Positions 22,213 to 33,462 are shown, counted from the stretch's first letter. The stretch is DNA of 64,000 nucleotides from Ascochyta rabiei (GCF_004011695.2 NC_082410.1:868001-932000); one strand, 5' to 3'. Numbers and translations: made by a program. The notes: a model not told the origin generated them from the sequence alone.

Positions 22213-23286
22213 ATGGCCGAGGACGTACTTCAAGACCGTGTTTTCGTGGTTTCGCTCATCCGAGTGCTGACCGATACCTTCGGATCCTCAAAGGACCTGT
22301 ACCACAAACTAAAGCAGAAGCCTGATTCCGATGATGAACATGAGAACATGGAGGACGCCAAACAAAGTTCAAGTCGAGGCCGCCAAGATTCCCACTCAAA
22401 CCTCAGCGAAGCTCTTGGACGTCACGTAAGATGGAGCCTGGACAGAAGAGACATGCACCGCAGTGATAGCGAGGACAAGCTCATATGCACCGCTTCCTCA
22501 CAGGTGCAGACCACATATGACCATGGATATCGGAAGCTAGGTGAAGTCTACGCGCGAGGAGACAATATTGCGAAGATCCAACTCCAATCGCACATCATCA
22601 AGCTCCAGCAAACCTTGATCAGGATCCATCAAGACCTCATGCTAAGCAACTACCTCGCCGTCTCGTCATCACATTCACAGCGCATCCAGCTAGTCCAGAC
22701 AGTACGCACAACGCGCGCGGGTGCAATCCAAGCACTCGATCTGCTGTGCCAGCGCTTATTGGCGAGTCCGCCAGGACAAGGCCCAAACCCGCATCCGCCC
22801 ATGCCCGGAGCATTTCCGCAGCCGCCTCGATCACGACGCAGCAGCAGCAGCTCCAGCTCATCGGACTCCCACACACCAGTGCCCTCGAAACCGCCCACGA
22901 AACCAACCCCAACCATCAACGAGCTCTTCTGCCGCTACGCCCTCGAGCTGCAGAACCACCCGCGTCGCCCTCTCTCCCAGAACTTCACTCTCGGCGGCAG
23001 TAACCGTTGCCCAATATGCTGTAGCCTTGTTCCCATCCGACCGAACAAAGCCTGGGAAGTAATCGTCGACAGCGCCGGACGACGATCAAGAGGCAACCGC
23101 TTTCTGGTTAGAAACCGATTCGTCATCAAATGCCACCGCGCCAGCGGAGGCTTTGCCTGCATTCTGTGCGCGAGCCACGGGGACGCAGATACGGTGTGTC
23201 GATCGCTGGAGGCGCTGATGGAGCATTTATGGAAGGAGCATACGAGCGAGGACATGGAAAGGGATTGTGATATCGTCGAGTGTTGA
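22213..23286 (+). CDS. Hypothetical protein with C-terminal Cys/His zinc-binding-like segment (357 aa)
   Basis: Single-exon frame of 357 codons from an ATG. Residues about 1-40 are helical (FVVSLIRVLTDTFGSSKDLYHKLK), as in the N-terminal domain of many fungal het- or NLR-associated proteins. A charged linker is followed by helices at about 100-185. The C-terminal 110 residues contain CPICC, then CHRASGGFACILC and HLWKEHT, which looks like a paired Cys/His zinc-binding unit ending in an EC dipeptide. No catalytic motif is visible. This shape recurs in Dothideomycete genomes as an uncharacterised family; a signalling or nucleic-acid-binding role is only a guess. Confidence 0.68.
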   Translation: MAEDVLQDRVFVVSLIRVLTDTFGSSKDLYHKLKQKPDSDDEHENMEDAKQSSSRGRQDSHSNLSEALGRHVRWSLDRRDMHRSDSEDKLICTASSQVQTTYDHGYRKLGEVYARGDNIAKIQLQSHIIKLQQTLIRIHQDLMLSNYLAVSSSHSQRIQLVQTVRTTRAGAIQALDLLCQRLLASPPGQGPNPHPPMPGAFPQPPRSRRSSSSSSSSDSHTPVPSKPPTKPTPTINELFCRYALELQNHPRRPLSQNFTLGGSNRCPICCSLVPIRPNKAWEVIVDSAGRRSRGNRFLVRNRFVIKCHRASGGFACILCASHGDADTVCRSLEALMEHLWKEHTSEDMERDCDIVEC

Positions 23287-23362
23287 GTTGAGTCGATATC
23301 AGCGTTGCCTATAGTTTTATACCCTTTGAGTTTTCCTCGTTGCTTCAGTATCTGCTTTTCGA

Positions 23363-24426
23363 TTAGAACTTAGCTACGACATCCACGCCCGCCAGCGCAT
23401 CCACATCTATCGTGATCGTTAGATCCCCACACAAGTACATCTTTGTGAAATACCACCTGTGCGCCTCGATACTGGTGATCAACCACGCGTTGTTCCCCTT
23501 CCAATTGACCGCACCATTGTAGACTTGGAAGTCGTTCTCTGTGATCGCGACTCTGCTCTTCTTATCGATGTAATATTCCGGGCTGATATGCACGTATCCC
23601 ATAAGCAGCATCGGCAGCCGGGGGACGGGGTCGTTCCGGTGCGTGACGCGATAGTTGCCCCCTGCCTGGTTGGAGATGTAGGCACTCAGTTTCCGCCCGC
23701 CGATGCGCGGACTTCCGAACGTGTAAAGGCTGGTGCTGAACCCTTGGTTGCGCAGCTGGGCCGCAGCGAAGGGTGCGATGGCGCCCCCGAGTGAGTGGCC
23801 CGTCACAGAGATCTGGTAGGCTGGATACCGCTCAGACGCGGCTTTTACGGCAGGAAGGACGGTGCCGCGGGCATCGACCCAGGAATTCCAGAATCCAGAG
23901 TGCGCGGTGCAGTCTGGACAAATGTCGGTTTTGACCAAGTCGAAGTCGAGGTTGGTGAGCCAGTTGTCGATAGACAGGGAGCCACGGAAAGAGAGGACGA
24001 TGGCTTTGTTCGTGTGGTCGATTGCTACGAAGCCAGTCACGTCGGTGGAGGTCTCTGCCCTGGAGTGTGTTGGTCCGCAGAACAGGGAGAATGTGCACAC
24101 AGAACATCATGTTGAGCACTCACCTACTGTACTCAAGCACGGTGGCTGAGTCTGCTTGTTCTACTAGCGGACAGTTTCCAGATTCGCATTGAATTTGATC
24201 GCCGGTCGAGTTGAAGTTGCTGGAGCAGTACGCTGCTGAAGAGTATTGTGACATCAGTCTAAACGTCTGGAGTAGATTGGTGTCGATAGCTGTGAAGGGT
24301 CAAAAAATGTGGAACACGAAACGGAGCACACGACTGACCTCTCTTTTCAGCAACAAAAGGAGCGGCATTGCCGGGGAGAGCATTGAGTAAGGTAGTAAGA
24401 AAGAGCGAGAAGAAGAAGATGAACAT
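23363..24426 (-). CDS. Secreted class 3 lipase (alpha/beta hydrolase)
   Basis: Three exons on the minus strand: 24426-24339, 24289-24124 and 24059-23363 (316 aa). The start gives a hydrophobic signal peptide ending near residue 22, with a KR dibasic site at residues 28-29 that may mark a propeptide. The lipase_3 catalytic triad is readable: Ser174 in GHSLG, Asp228 in RNDPVPRLP and His285 in IEAHRWYF. The oxyanion segment is FRGSLSIDNWLTNL. Six-Cys spacing with CPDCTAHSGFW matches the Thermomyces/Aspergillus-type triglyceride lipases and feruloyl esterases, so the substrate class is uncertain. The gene sits tail-to-tail with the Cys/His protein gene, only 76 nt apart. Confidence 0.92.
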
Positions 24427-25082
24427 GGTGGGCTAAAGACCGAACGAAAGTAAGGACGCGAGGAAGATGTTATAGAGGTAGACAGCGAGGATGAAGTGAG
24501 TGAAAATTACCGCGACCCCTTCGCTCCAACCGTGTACCGTGTGCGGGGATAGTCCGCGGGGTGGACACGCAAAGCGAGATCCAGGGTACCCGCTCGAGTA
24601 GGTCAATAATGACTTTGAGCCACGTAGTGCCCTGCTGTTTCCGCAAAAAAAACTTGAGAACCAGAAGCGGAGAAATCGATAGGAGGGCGCGTGTTTTCCG
24701 CAGCTTAGGTGGTCATTTGAGCTGGTCACGAAGAATGTCGCTTTCTGGCCTGCTATTGGTCAATGTAAGTAATATCTGGCGTTTGGGTCACTACTCTTTG
24801 ACCAAAGCGTCTAGCGATGGCGACTGGTGCTTTTGAATCACGGCAGATCGAAAGGGTGTGGAACGAAAATGTAGACGTTGCGCGCTGGTGTTATTGAGTT
24901 TTTTGTGATTGTCGGTCAAGGCTCAAGTGATAGAACCCCCTGTGGCACATTAGTCCTCTGAGGGACCCACTGCATTAGCATTGTATCGTTGCTTCAGGGT
25001 CTATTTGAATCCTCCTGGGCGTGACATTGTCGTCTAGCCTTGCTGCTATCAGCTTTCTGCTACCAGCCTCGACAGGAAGACG
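24427..25082. other. Intergenic, no gene recognised
   Basis: About 650 bp between the lipase start and the NMT1 stop; contains the lipase promoter. No domain-bearing frame or repeat. Confidence 0.5.
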
Positions 25083-26854
25083 CTACAACATGGTCAAGCC
25101 GATACCACCCATATGCTTGATGCTCGATTGATTCCTGCTGTCGATACCACCTGTGATAGGCGCAGCGCGGTAGTTGTACAAGTAGTAGTGGAGCGAGCCA
25201 TCACCTGCACCAAAGCGCTGTTCTTCGAGGAAGAGCGGGTTGTCAAGGAGGGTCAGTGCGTTGAAGACATCGAAGTCGGCCTGTCAATGTTAGCATCGCG
25301 TCGCTCTCCCAAACTTGAGGGCAACCGACCTTCTTCGCAAGGATCAGAGCATCCTTCATTAGCGAATTGAGCCTCGTCTTCAGCTTGTCTTCGTCCTTCG
25401 CAAATGCAACTTCAGACGCGTAATAGAAGAGATAAGCGGCCTTGATAGTGTTATGCTTCTTGTTCCCGATAACGGTGCTCTCTAGGTTGTAGAAAGAGAA
25501 GTAATCCGTGATCTTGTGCGTGTTAGGGTCTTCGACAACGTAACTCCATACGACCTGCTCTTTTGGCTTCTCTTTCGGGCAGATCCAGTGTTCGAATTCG
25601 GTCTTATCGAATACCTGAGCCATGTCCATACGTTCAAGGTAGCGCTTGAGGAGGTCGAGTGCGGCATCCACATCTTTGGACTCCATCTGTCGCAGTCCTG
25701 GTGTTGATGTGGTATCTGGTAGTTTATAGCGGTTGATCTGGCGCAGTTTCGTGCTGCCGTGCGGTAGAGGCGAGAAGCCGACGTCGTATAGCTTCTCCCA
25801 ATCAAGAGCACGGTGGAAGTAGCGGCACGTCGAGACAGGTGTGGGCAAAAGTGATCCGACAGTGTACACTGCCTGGAAGGTACCCTCGACGTAACAACGA
25901 CGAGTGATTTCCTTGATCAGAACTGGAGCTAGTCGCTTCGAACGGAGCTTCTTGTGGACGCAGAGGAAGTTAACCTCTGAGCACTTGAGTACCTTCTCAC
26001 GTATACGCAGCTGAATCGGAATGCCTGAGATGAACGCGACTAGCTTGCCCGAAGCAGTTGCGCGAACACCAACATGCCACTCCTTCTTCCAGCCGGGCGC
26101 CTTCAGAGCCCTGCAATCGTTAGTCAGGCCCTCATCTCCTCACGCACAGAGGAACATACCAGTTCAGGAAGGATGGCGAGTATTTGAAGCGGAATGTGGC
26201 ATCCTTATCCTCGACGTAGTGGTTTGTGAGCAGATCGTACACCTCGTCCAGTTGCTTCGTATCCTCAAGGTCCATGGTAACCCACTCGAAGCCCGGGTAC
26301 ATTGGGCTTGGATTTCTGTCCACTTTCTCAATGTCGATCTCCTTGATTGGACCATCGGGTATGCGCTCCTTTGCTGACATCTCGTCGAAGCTGGGTACGG
26401 GCTGTGTCTTCCAGAAAGCATGGTCTGCCATGTCCTTTGTTGCGCCCTGAGGCGCTAGTCCAGTCAACATCTCGCTGATGTTGAGCTTCTTGATCATCTG
26501 TTCCAGCTCTGCCTTGTTGTTTGCTTTGGACAGGAGCTGGTTCTTCAGCGCAGGGTTGGCGTCCAGCAGCATGCTCATCTGGTCCTTGCCCAGCTGTCCA
26601 CTTGCCGGCGCATTCAAATCCGTAGCTTCAGGCGCCTTTCCCTTGCCAGTGATCGCATCCTTGATCTTGCGCTTCCTGCTCTTTTTCTTCTTCTCTGTTG
26701 CACCCTCTCCACCCTCTACTGTTTCTGTAGCTTCGTCACCGCTCTCATCTTCAGATGCATGGGCTTCTTGCTGTTCGCTGGTCTCGGCAATGACCTCTTC
26801 GGCTGCTGCGGCGGTCGTGTCGGGATCGGAGATCTTTGAAGCTTCCTGAGGCAT
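25083..26854 (-). CDS. NMT1: Glycylpeptide N-tetradecanoyltransferase (N-myristoyltransferase)
   Basis: Three exons on the minus strand: 26854-26160, 26110-25330 and 25280-25083 (557 aa). After an acidic N-terminus comes a basic KKKKSRKRK stretch (ribosome association in this family). The NMT core follows: FWKTQPVP near residue 150, [10 protein letters not shown], and, over the first splice, SFLNW-ALKAPGW. The acyl-CoA-binding block [19 protein letters not shown] and the RRCY and [15 protein letters not shown] motifs are intact. The last exon encodes a DNPLFLEE... block and ends GGIGLTML; the C-terminal Leu carboxylate is the catalytic base in this family. It transfers myristate to N-terminal glycines of Arf, G-alpha and other proteins, and is normally essential. 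The second donor, GTCGGT, is weak. Confidence 0.95.
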
Positions 26855-27038
26855 GGCGGGTGATTGTGCGCTGTGTTGTTGTTGTGTTGTCCTCGGAGCT
26901 GACCAGCAACAGGTAATTGTAGGTGGGGCAGCTCGAAGGAGGGGCATCTCTTGACGCGTGCCTCGCTTGCGCCTGCTTCACGACACGCATTCGAACTTTG
27001 ATCAACAAGGTGCCAATAGGTGTGGGAGTATGCTCGAA

Positions 27039-27443
27039 CTACATAGTAAGGTTTGGTAGACTATTTACCGCCAGTGTCAAGAATGTTGGTTCCTCAATCT
27101 TGCCTTCCATCAACACCAACTCCTCGACATCCCAGTGCACCCAGACAAACTTGCCCTTCAAGAACGTAGCTTCAGGAGAGCTAGCCCACACCAAATACGA
27201 TGCTGGCAATTCGACTGCAAGTTGTTAACATCGCCCTGTAGTGTGAGGACTTTTGTGTTGATGTACACAGACTCGATCTTCGACTTTGCATCATCGAGCA
27301 CGTGCTGTAAGTCCTAGCCCTGAGCCGCCACCTGTGATCAGGACGACTTTGCCGGCTTTGGAGAGTTCAGGTCGCGTTACGTCGATGGCGGGATAAGGCT
27401 TGGTGTGAAAGGGACAGATAGCAGCAGGCATTGGAAGAAGCAT
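27039..27443 (-). pseudogene. Collapsed short-chain dehydrogenase/reductase (SDR) remnant
   Basis: Minus strand. Block A (27443-27291) opens with ATG and reads PFHTKPYPAIDVTRPELS, then the Rossmann motif KVVLITGGGSGLGL, and hits a stop. Block B (about 27295-27222) reads KSKIES...NTKVLTLQGDV, the NAD-ribose-proximal segment. Block C (27212-27039) reads ELPASYLVWASSPEATFLKGKF and VWVHWDVEEL, the typical C-terminus of fungal SDRs of this subfamily. About a dozen residues are missing between A and B. Roughly 150 residues between B and C, including the N-A-G, Ser and YxxxK catalytic region, are absent. The remaining length of 405 nt cannot encode a functional SDR. The order and orientation of blocks show internal deletions of one ancestral gene, not assembly of unrelated pieces. 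Confidence 0.78.
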
Positions 27444-27988
27444 CAAGTCGAAGCGTTGGAGGTACTGTGCACTGCTGCTGGTTCAGTTTGTACCCTCACA
27501 CGTATCACCCATGCTCAGTACTGCATCTTGTCGCTTACTCTGTGGTGTTCTTTGGGAACAGCGCTAACATAAACATGTTACTGATGGAGCTAGGTTCTGG
27601 GTGAGGAGAAGCGGAATTCCACTTCAGGGATGGAACTCCGCACCGTAAGACAGTGTAACACTATCGGCCTATGTTGATCTGGACATCGATCCATTTGCCA
27701 TGATGTCGAAACGTGTACGAGGACAAGGGAGTACAAGCATTCGGAGAAGATGGCGGAAATGGCATGCCGAGCTGTATTTGGAGTCTTTGCTCTTCTGGCT
27801 GAAGTGTATTCAAAGTAAGTTTCGGCTCTTTGTCGCGCAACATCCTCCACACGTGGGTCTATACTGCTGATTGCAGTCCTATATTTACATGTGTTTGGTC
27901 GTAACGCTGGGTCAGTGTTTTACATCTATGGGCCAACCGAGGTTGCCTTCGTCTTCGTTCTCGTTTGCTAACGTTGAATGCCCAGTAC
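27444..27988. other. Intergenic, possible further relics
   Basis: Minus-strand frames at 27590-27852 look partly coding but carry no recognisable domain. They may belong to decayed sequence next to the SDR remnant. No repeats. Confidence 0.35.
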
Positions 27989-28547
27989 CTAGTTATTCTC
28001 TGCGCGAGCGGCCCTCATGTTCTGGTACTGTCGAGACAGGATGGTAGGGCGGCTGTTGATGCTGCCGAAGGCTTGCGTAACGATTGGGGAGCTGTCTGTG
28101 CGGATGGTTGTGCCGATGGCCATGAAGAAGCTGTTGGTGGATGTTAGCACCGGTTTTCCTGGCAAGCTAGACAGCGCATACCCAAATGTCGCGGCAGATC
28201 CCATCATGTATTGCCCGAGTGTTCGCAGCATGCCATTTGGCCCGGGACCGAATCGGACAATGTTTGTGAAGCCTAGTGTGATGAGCATGAATGACGTCGA
28301 TGGACATTGGCGGGTGAAGGTACCGAAGATGAAGCCAATGATGAGACCGACAGCTGTAGAAACCGTCAGATAAACCTTCAGGCTGTGTCGAGTCCTTGCG
28401 ACGTACATCCACCCATCATGCCACCCATCTTCACTGCGTGCTGTTAGCCGACTTCGCAGTCCGGGTGGGATGCGGCGACATACGCTTGTCGAGCGTGGAG
28501 GGGCCATGTGCGCCACCTCCAGGCATAGCTCCAACAGGGACTGGCAT
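27989..28547 (-). CDS. MGR2: Mgr2/ROMO1-family inner-membrane protein of the TIM23 complex
   Basis: Five exons on the minus strand: 28547-28484, 28433-28407 (27 nt), 28353-28324 (30 nt), 28272-28182 and 28130-27989, joining in frame to 117 aa. The spliced product begins MPVPVGAMPGGG, then LDKLKMGGMMGGSVGLIIGFIFGG (transmembrane 1, with the GxxxG-like glycine pattern), the RFGPGPNGMLRTLGQYMMGS loop, and ATFGFFMAIGTTIR (transmembrane 2). This order matches yeast Mgr2 and animal ROMO1. Mgr2 sits in the TIM23 translocase and gates lateral release of preproteins into the inner membrane. The C-terminal QYQNMRAA tail is hydrophilic. None of the unspliced frames gives a continuous protein. Confidence 0.93.
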
Positions 28548-29599
28548 CTTGACCAACGTGTGAGACGCGTGTGTGCAAAACGAATGCAACGAATGCGGAG
28601 AAGAAGACCGCGGTTGCCAGCAGCTCGCCGTCCCACTTTGGAGCTCAGCTTGGTGGCCTGTGCACGAGCCAAGTGATGCTCCGCGAATGGATGCACCCCA
28701 GGCTTCTGAGTGGAAGGCCACCACCGCTACCCGCGTGAACAGTGAGCAGTGAACAGGACGATGATGGCGCAGTAGAGGTAGCCGAGTTTGCAGTCTTCAG
28801 ACTTTGTGCTTGGGGCTAGCCTCGCTTGCACAGTCAAGCTTGCAGTCGACAGAGAACACTGCATGATAGCCTCACTTTCCACAACAGTCGAGCTCACGTG
28901 ACCCAAGTCTGATTTGGCTTCACTGCGCCGCAAGGACACGTCCAGAGGCCGTGGTGTGTTCTGGTTTGCGACACGAAGCAGCGCATGTGCTATCGTTGCT
29001 GCTGCCTCGCTGAAGCCATCGTCCTGTCCGCAGCCCTTCCTTGTTCCACGCAGCGTCATACCATATCACCCGTAGTCGGGCGCAAGCGAAGGACGAGGCC
29101 AGGCCGGCGAGCGACACCCTCCCGCTCCTGGAATCTTGGACCATCGAACTCGCCCACCACCCTCCACGCCAGCAGTCCGTTACGCGACTCTCTCTGCCGC
29201 TGCCCCCTTGCCAGTCAGGCCCTGCTGCTGTACTCTGCACCGCATCTGCAGGCCTGCATCGCCCGACGTCGCACGGGCTCTCCGGAGACAAGACAGCAAG
29301 CAGCAAGCAGCAAGACAGCACACGACAGACGACCGTCAACAGAGCCGCGAACCCGCGCCTCTTCCCTCGCTGCACCGCCCGACCATTGCATCTGGCCGCG
29401 ACGCATGCGTGCTTGAGCTGCGTGCGCATTGTTGCTGCCTCTGCCCGCTGCTTCGTGGTGCTTCTCGCGGCTGCCACGCTGTCTCGCTGCGGCGCCCAGG
29501 ACGGGGAACACGGACTAGGACAAAAAGTGACGACCCTACACATCAACAACAACGCGACCTCCCTCCCCGGAAGTTGGCCGCCCGCCCCTCGCCTCGCCA
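28548..29599. other. Divergent promoter between MGR2 and the FHA gene
   Basis: About 1.05 kb. Long overlapping frames at 28920-29661 on both strands are rich in Arg/Ser/Ala/Cys without domains. They look like GC-rich 5' leader sequence of the plus-strand gene. Confidence 0.5.
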
Positions 29600-31846
29600 A
29601 TGACGGCCGTTGCTCCCCCTGTGAATTTCCAGAACATCAACCGGCAGGCATGGAGCGCTGAAGGGGGCGCGAACGGCGCCATGTTCATGCCGAGGAAAAG
29701 CGCTCAACGAACAAACTCATCCTCCTCCCTGTCGTCACAGGCCTCGTCTGCATCCACCATATCGCCCTCGTCGACGCAGTCACAGCCCAACGGCGCCGTT
29801 CAACCCAACGGCTCCGACGCCACCGCGTGGGCCGCCCGCAAGACAAAGGGCCCCAAGGGCCTCTACCCAGCGACCAAGACCGAGCCTGTCGCAGGTCTCT
29901 CCATCGCACGGCCCCAGCAGATCGCCACCGCAGGCCCCGGCGCATCAGCAGCCTCCGCTATGAGCGCCCTGCAGGCTCCTTCCGCCATGGTCCCCTCGCA
30001 GCAGAATGGCGTTCTGCAGTCGCAACAAAACGGCGCGCCGCGCCAAGCTGGGGAGAGCACTGCCATCCTGCACCTCATTCCCATGAACGGCACCTTTGAG
30101 CGCAAAACCATCACCGTGCCCTTCTTTCCAGACGTTCTCCGCATCGGCCGGCAGACCAACAACAAGACGATACCCACACCACTCAACGGTTACTTCGATT
30201 CCAAAGTCTTGTCGAGACAGCACGCAGAGGTCTGGGCTGATCGCAATGGCAAGATATGGATCCGTGACGTCAAGTCGTCCAACGGCACCTTTGTCAACGG
30301 GCAGCGCCTGTCGCAAGAGAACAGAGACTCGGACCCGCACGAGTTGCGGGAGCAGGACATGTTGGAGCTGGGTATCGACATCGTTAGCGAGGACCAGAAA
30401 ACCATCGTACACCACAAAGTCGCCGCCCGCGTCGAGCATGCCGGCATATACGCCAGGTCGTCCCACGATGTTCTTGATTTGAACTTCGGCGAAGTCGAGG
30501 CAAACCAAATGCAGAACATGATGGGACCAGGTGGTCAACAACAACTCGCAAACATGCGCGGCCGTACCCCTAGCCAAGGTTCCATGAACGGACAACGTAT
30601 GCAAGGCCCTGGTGTTGTGCAAGCTTACCAGAACGGCATGCAGCAGTCACGACACCCAAACTTCTGGCTGCAACCGATTACCATGGAGCAGGTGGTGAAG
30701 AAGCTCAACGTAAGTGCCTCGCTGAAGGAAGACGAAAGCCGCTAATCTCCCCAGGATGAGATGAAAGCTGCCAAGCAGCAGTCACAGGAGCTACAGCAAG
30801 CTCACCAGTACATCAATGCCATCCTCTCTGCGGAACCGAAAAAAGAACCAGCGAAACAGTCGCCAGCGAATTCCGTCAGGATCTCACCCATCAAAGACAT
30901 GAACTTGAAAGCTAGGTTCTCGGAACCGCCTGCTCCTCCGCCACAACAGCCACTACCAGAGAAACCGGATGCTGCGTCGTCCCTTCGAAGGACCGACATC
31001 GAACGTCCTAAATTAACGTCGCCTGCGCGGTCAGACGCACAGATGTCGTCCCTCACGGAGGCCTTGAGCAGCGCAAAAAAGGAGATTGAGTCTCAAGGCG
31101 TACGCCTTCGAGATTTGGAATCCCTGTTGAGCGAAGAACGTCGTGCGAGAGAAGATGCTGAGGAGCGGGCCAACCGACTGGAGCGGGAAGCCGCGAAGGA
31201 GCCTGAGAACCAGGAGGTGGCTGATGAAGAGGAAAAGGGAAGAGATGAATCTGCAGTTAAGGATGTCGACACCGGTAGCCTGGAAAACGGCTCCGCATCG
31301 CCTGCCTCCGCCGACACTACATCTCGCCTGCAACACCGCCTGGAAGCTATGATGCTGGAGATGAACGAAATGAAGCAACAAATGGAACGATATCGGGAAC
31401 GCGCTGAGGCTGCAGAGTCTGACCGCAAGAGCTTGGCAGAGATGGTCGAGAGCATTCGCAGTGACAACGCAAAGGCGGGCAACGGCGGCAAGGGAAGGCG
31501 CAGCAGAAGCGGCAGTGATGGAGCAAGAGAGACCACTGGGGCCAACGTCGACGGATCGGAAGATGAAAACAACGCAGAAGAAGGCGAGATCACCATCATC
31601 AAGGACCACAGCATTGACGAGGATAGTGCTAGCGCACCATTGCGGGGGGCCAGTCAGCAAAACGGACATGCTGTGGACGGCGAGAACAAGGAGTCTTCGA
31701 AGCCGTCCAACGCTCTCTCAATCCAGCGCCATAGCAGTGCTGGCTTGATGTATCACGGTGGTCCAGTCGGCGCTATTGTGACGGTTGTCGCAATAGGTGT
31801 AGCTGTTATGGCTATGCTCAACCAGTATCCAAAGGCCGATCGCTGA
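29600..31846 (+). CDS. FHA-domain, coiled-coil, tail-anchored protein (SLMAP/PRO45 type, STRIPAK)
   Basis: Two exons, 29600-30709 and 30755-31846 (733 aa); GTAAGT donor. A Ser/Gln-rich disordered N-terminus (1-150) precedes a FHA domain at about 155-265 with the signature RIGR (181-184), SRQH (205-208) and SSNGTFVNG (226-234), which binds phosphothreonine. A central region has long coiled coils (about 365-390, 455-535 and 570-625). A hydrophobic segment near the end (GAIVTVVAIGVAVMAML, about 705-725) with an 8-residue tail makes it a tail-anchored membrane protein. This architecture equals SLMAP in animals, Far9/Far10 in yeast and PRO45 in Sordaria, components of the STRIPAK phosphatase-kinase complex at the ER/nuclear envelope and mitochondria. 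It controls cell fusion and fruiting in filamentous fungi. Confidence 0.9.
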
Positions 31847-32637
31847 GTGAGCGTGCATCACTCCGTTTCGACCACACCACTGCACAAGGCCAAAACAACG
31901 GCAGCGAAGATACAGCGATCGGGACAGCGAAGCGTGGAAGCTGCGCCTGAATCATGGTGCGATTGTGGTCCGAGGACCAGCGCTTCCAAAGGGACGCAGG
32001 CAGAACATCACGTTCAATTTCCTCGCTACTCAGCAAAAGGCTGCGGCCTCCACACAACACCAGCACCTTCCTCCTATCTACAAACTCGACAAGCTCCCTG
32101 AGACAGCCCACGACCACGCACGCGCATACTCACGCGACGAACGAAATTTTTGGATCGAATTCGAAGTCATCTCACCAAGATCAGTATGACACAACTCTTA
32201 CCATGGCGTTGCATTGTTGGGCAAGCACCACCAGGCGTTTTTATTATTTAGGTTCGGGTGTAATGGGTGCCTGCGGGCTTTTTCTCCCTTTTTCATTGTC
32301 CTGGATGCAACGACACGCCCGAGAGGGTTCTATGAGGGCGTCGTCCCTGAACATTCACTGTACTAGCAAGCGAGATTTTTCCTTTGTAACATCATGAACT
32401 ATCCAATCTACTTTGGGTCTTGGATGACGACTGGAGACGAGAAGTGGAGAGTGTGCCTATTATGCTCAGTGGTGTTGGATTGGTGTAAGCAGGTCGGCAC
32501 GGGGCTGGGAGGTTCCCACTTCAATGATACATATTCGACCTTTCTCAGAACCAGTGTTTTCGCTTCGTGATGTTTGGTCGTGCTAGGGGATATCTTGTTG
32601 TCTTGCTGACACTGCCTCGCTCATGCCCTTCTGTTCT
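31847..32637. other. 3' regions of two converging genes
   Basis: Tail-to-tail gap of about 790 bp. Frames at 31954-32397 lie in the 3' flank of the FHA gene and have no domain. No repeat seen. Confidence 0.5.
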
Positions 32638-33462
32638 CTACTTCAGCCCGATACACACTGTTACCGTACTCAGTGTTCGTATTCTTGTTTCCGGGACCTC
32701 TTCCTCTTCCTCCTCTTCTTCTTCTCCTTCACCTCCAGCTGTGCCCTTTTGGTCTACTTCTGCGCCCTCGTTGACCTCCACATCGTCAATGGCCTTCACA
32801 CTCCCCAACTCAACCCTCACTCTACAATCCCCCTCTCCCTGAAACTTGACGCCCAGCTCCAACGCCCGTGGTATCGCGCGGCCAGTAGCCTTCAGGAAGA
32901 CTTCCTCTCCTCCCGCGTTGTGCCCCCGACCCTTGTCCTTGGCAGCACCCGCTATCGACGCCTCGACATCTTTGGCCTCAAGCCGTCCGTTCGCTTCCAG
33001 GCCGCCGTTTCGGGGTTTCCCTGCTCCGCCTCGACTCCGCGATGCAGAAGCCGCGGACTGGGCTTCGCGCTTGCTGATCTGCACCAGTAGAGAGCGCACG
33101 CGCTTGCACGTCGGTATGAAGGGGGATGAGGCGGTGATGTACAGTACTTTTGGGTTCGCGGCGGACGAGAAGGGCGTCGGTATCGCTGGGTGCAGGAGCG
33201 GGCGTTTGGAGATTGTTGCGTTGTCTGGTAGGCGGGGGCGTTTGAGGGGGCCGTGGATGTGTGGGACGTACGTGTTCTTGCTGGTTGCTTTTGTGCGGGG
33301 CTTCTTCTCAGGCACGTCCCGGGGGACTGGGTTCTCTGTCGTGGTGGTTTTGCTGGAGTGTGGTTGCGCTTGCCCACACGGCGGGGTGGAGATTGTGGGT
33401 GCTTCTTTGGGGTTGCTGTGAGGTTTGGGTTCGCCGCTTCTGGTTCTCTTCTGGCCGGCCAT
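32638..33462 (-). CDS. POP7: RNase P/MRP protein subunit Pop7/Rpp20 (Alba fold)
   Basis: One exon, 274 aa. A basic disordered N-terminus (1-100) leads into an Alba-like core: KVLYITASSPFIPTCKRVRSLL (split at 105-126), an insertion rich in Ser/Arg/Gly/Ala (about 138-185), then EEVFLKATGRAIPRALELG, and a C-terminal strand ETRIRTLSTVTVCIGLK preceded by a run of about nine Glu. This pattern is the Pop7/Rpp20 family, which pairs with Pop6/Rpp25 and binds the P3 stem of RNase P and MRP RNA in the nucleus and nucleolus, for tRNA and rRNA processing. The large insertion between strand 1-helix and the central ATGRAI block is unusual in length but common in fungi. It shares a short divergent promoter with the octanoyltransferase gene. 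Confidence 0.86.
   Translation of the reverse strand: MAGQKRTRSGEPKPHSNPKEAPTISTPPCGQAQPHSSKTTTTENPVPRDVPEKKPRTKATSKNTYVPHIHGPLKRPRLPDNATISKRPLLHPAIPTPFSSAANPKVLYITASSPFIPTCKRVRSLLVQISKREAQSAASASRSRGGAGKPRNGGLEANGRLEAKDVEASIAGAAKDKGRGHNAGGEEVFLKATGRAIPRALELGVKFQGEGDCRVRVELGSVKAIDDVEVNEGAEVDQKGTAGGEGEEEEEEEEEVPETRIRTLSTVTVCIGLK

Noticed and set aside
31954..32397. 147-codon plus-strand frame after the FHA gene
   Set aside because: It lies in the 3' flank and lacks a domain, signal peptide or good start context.
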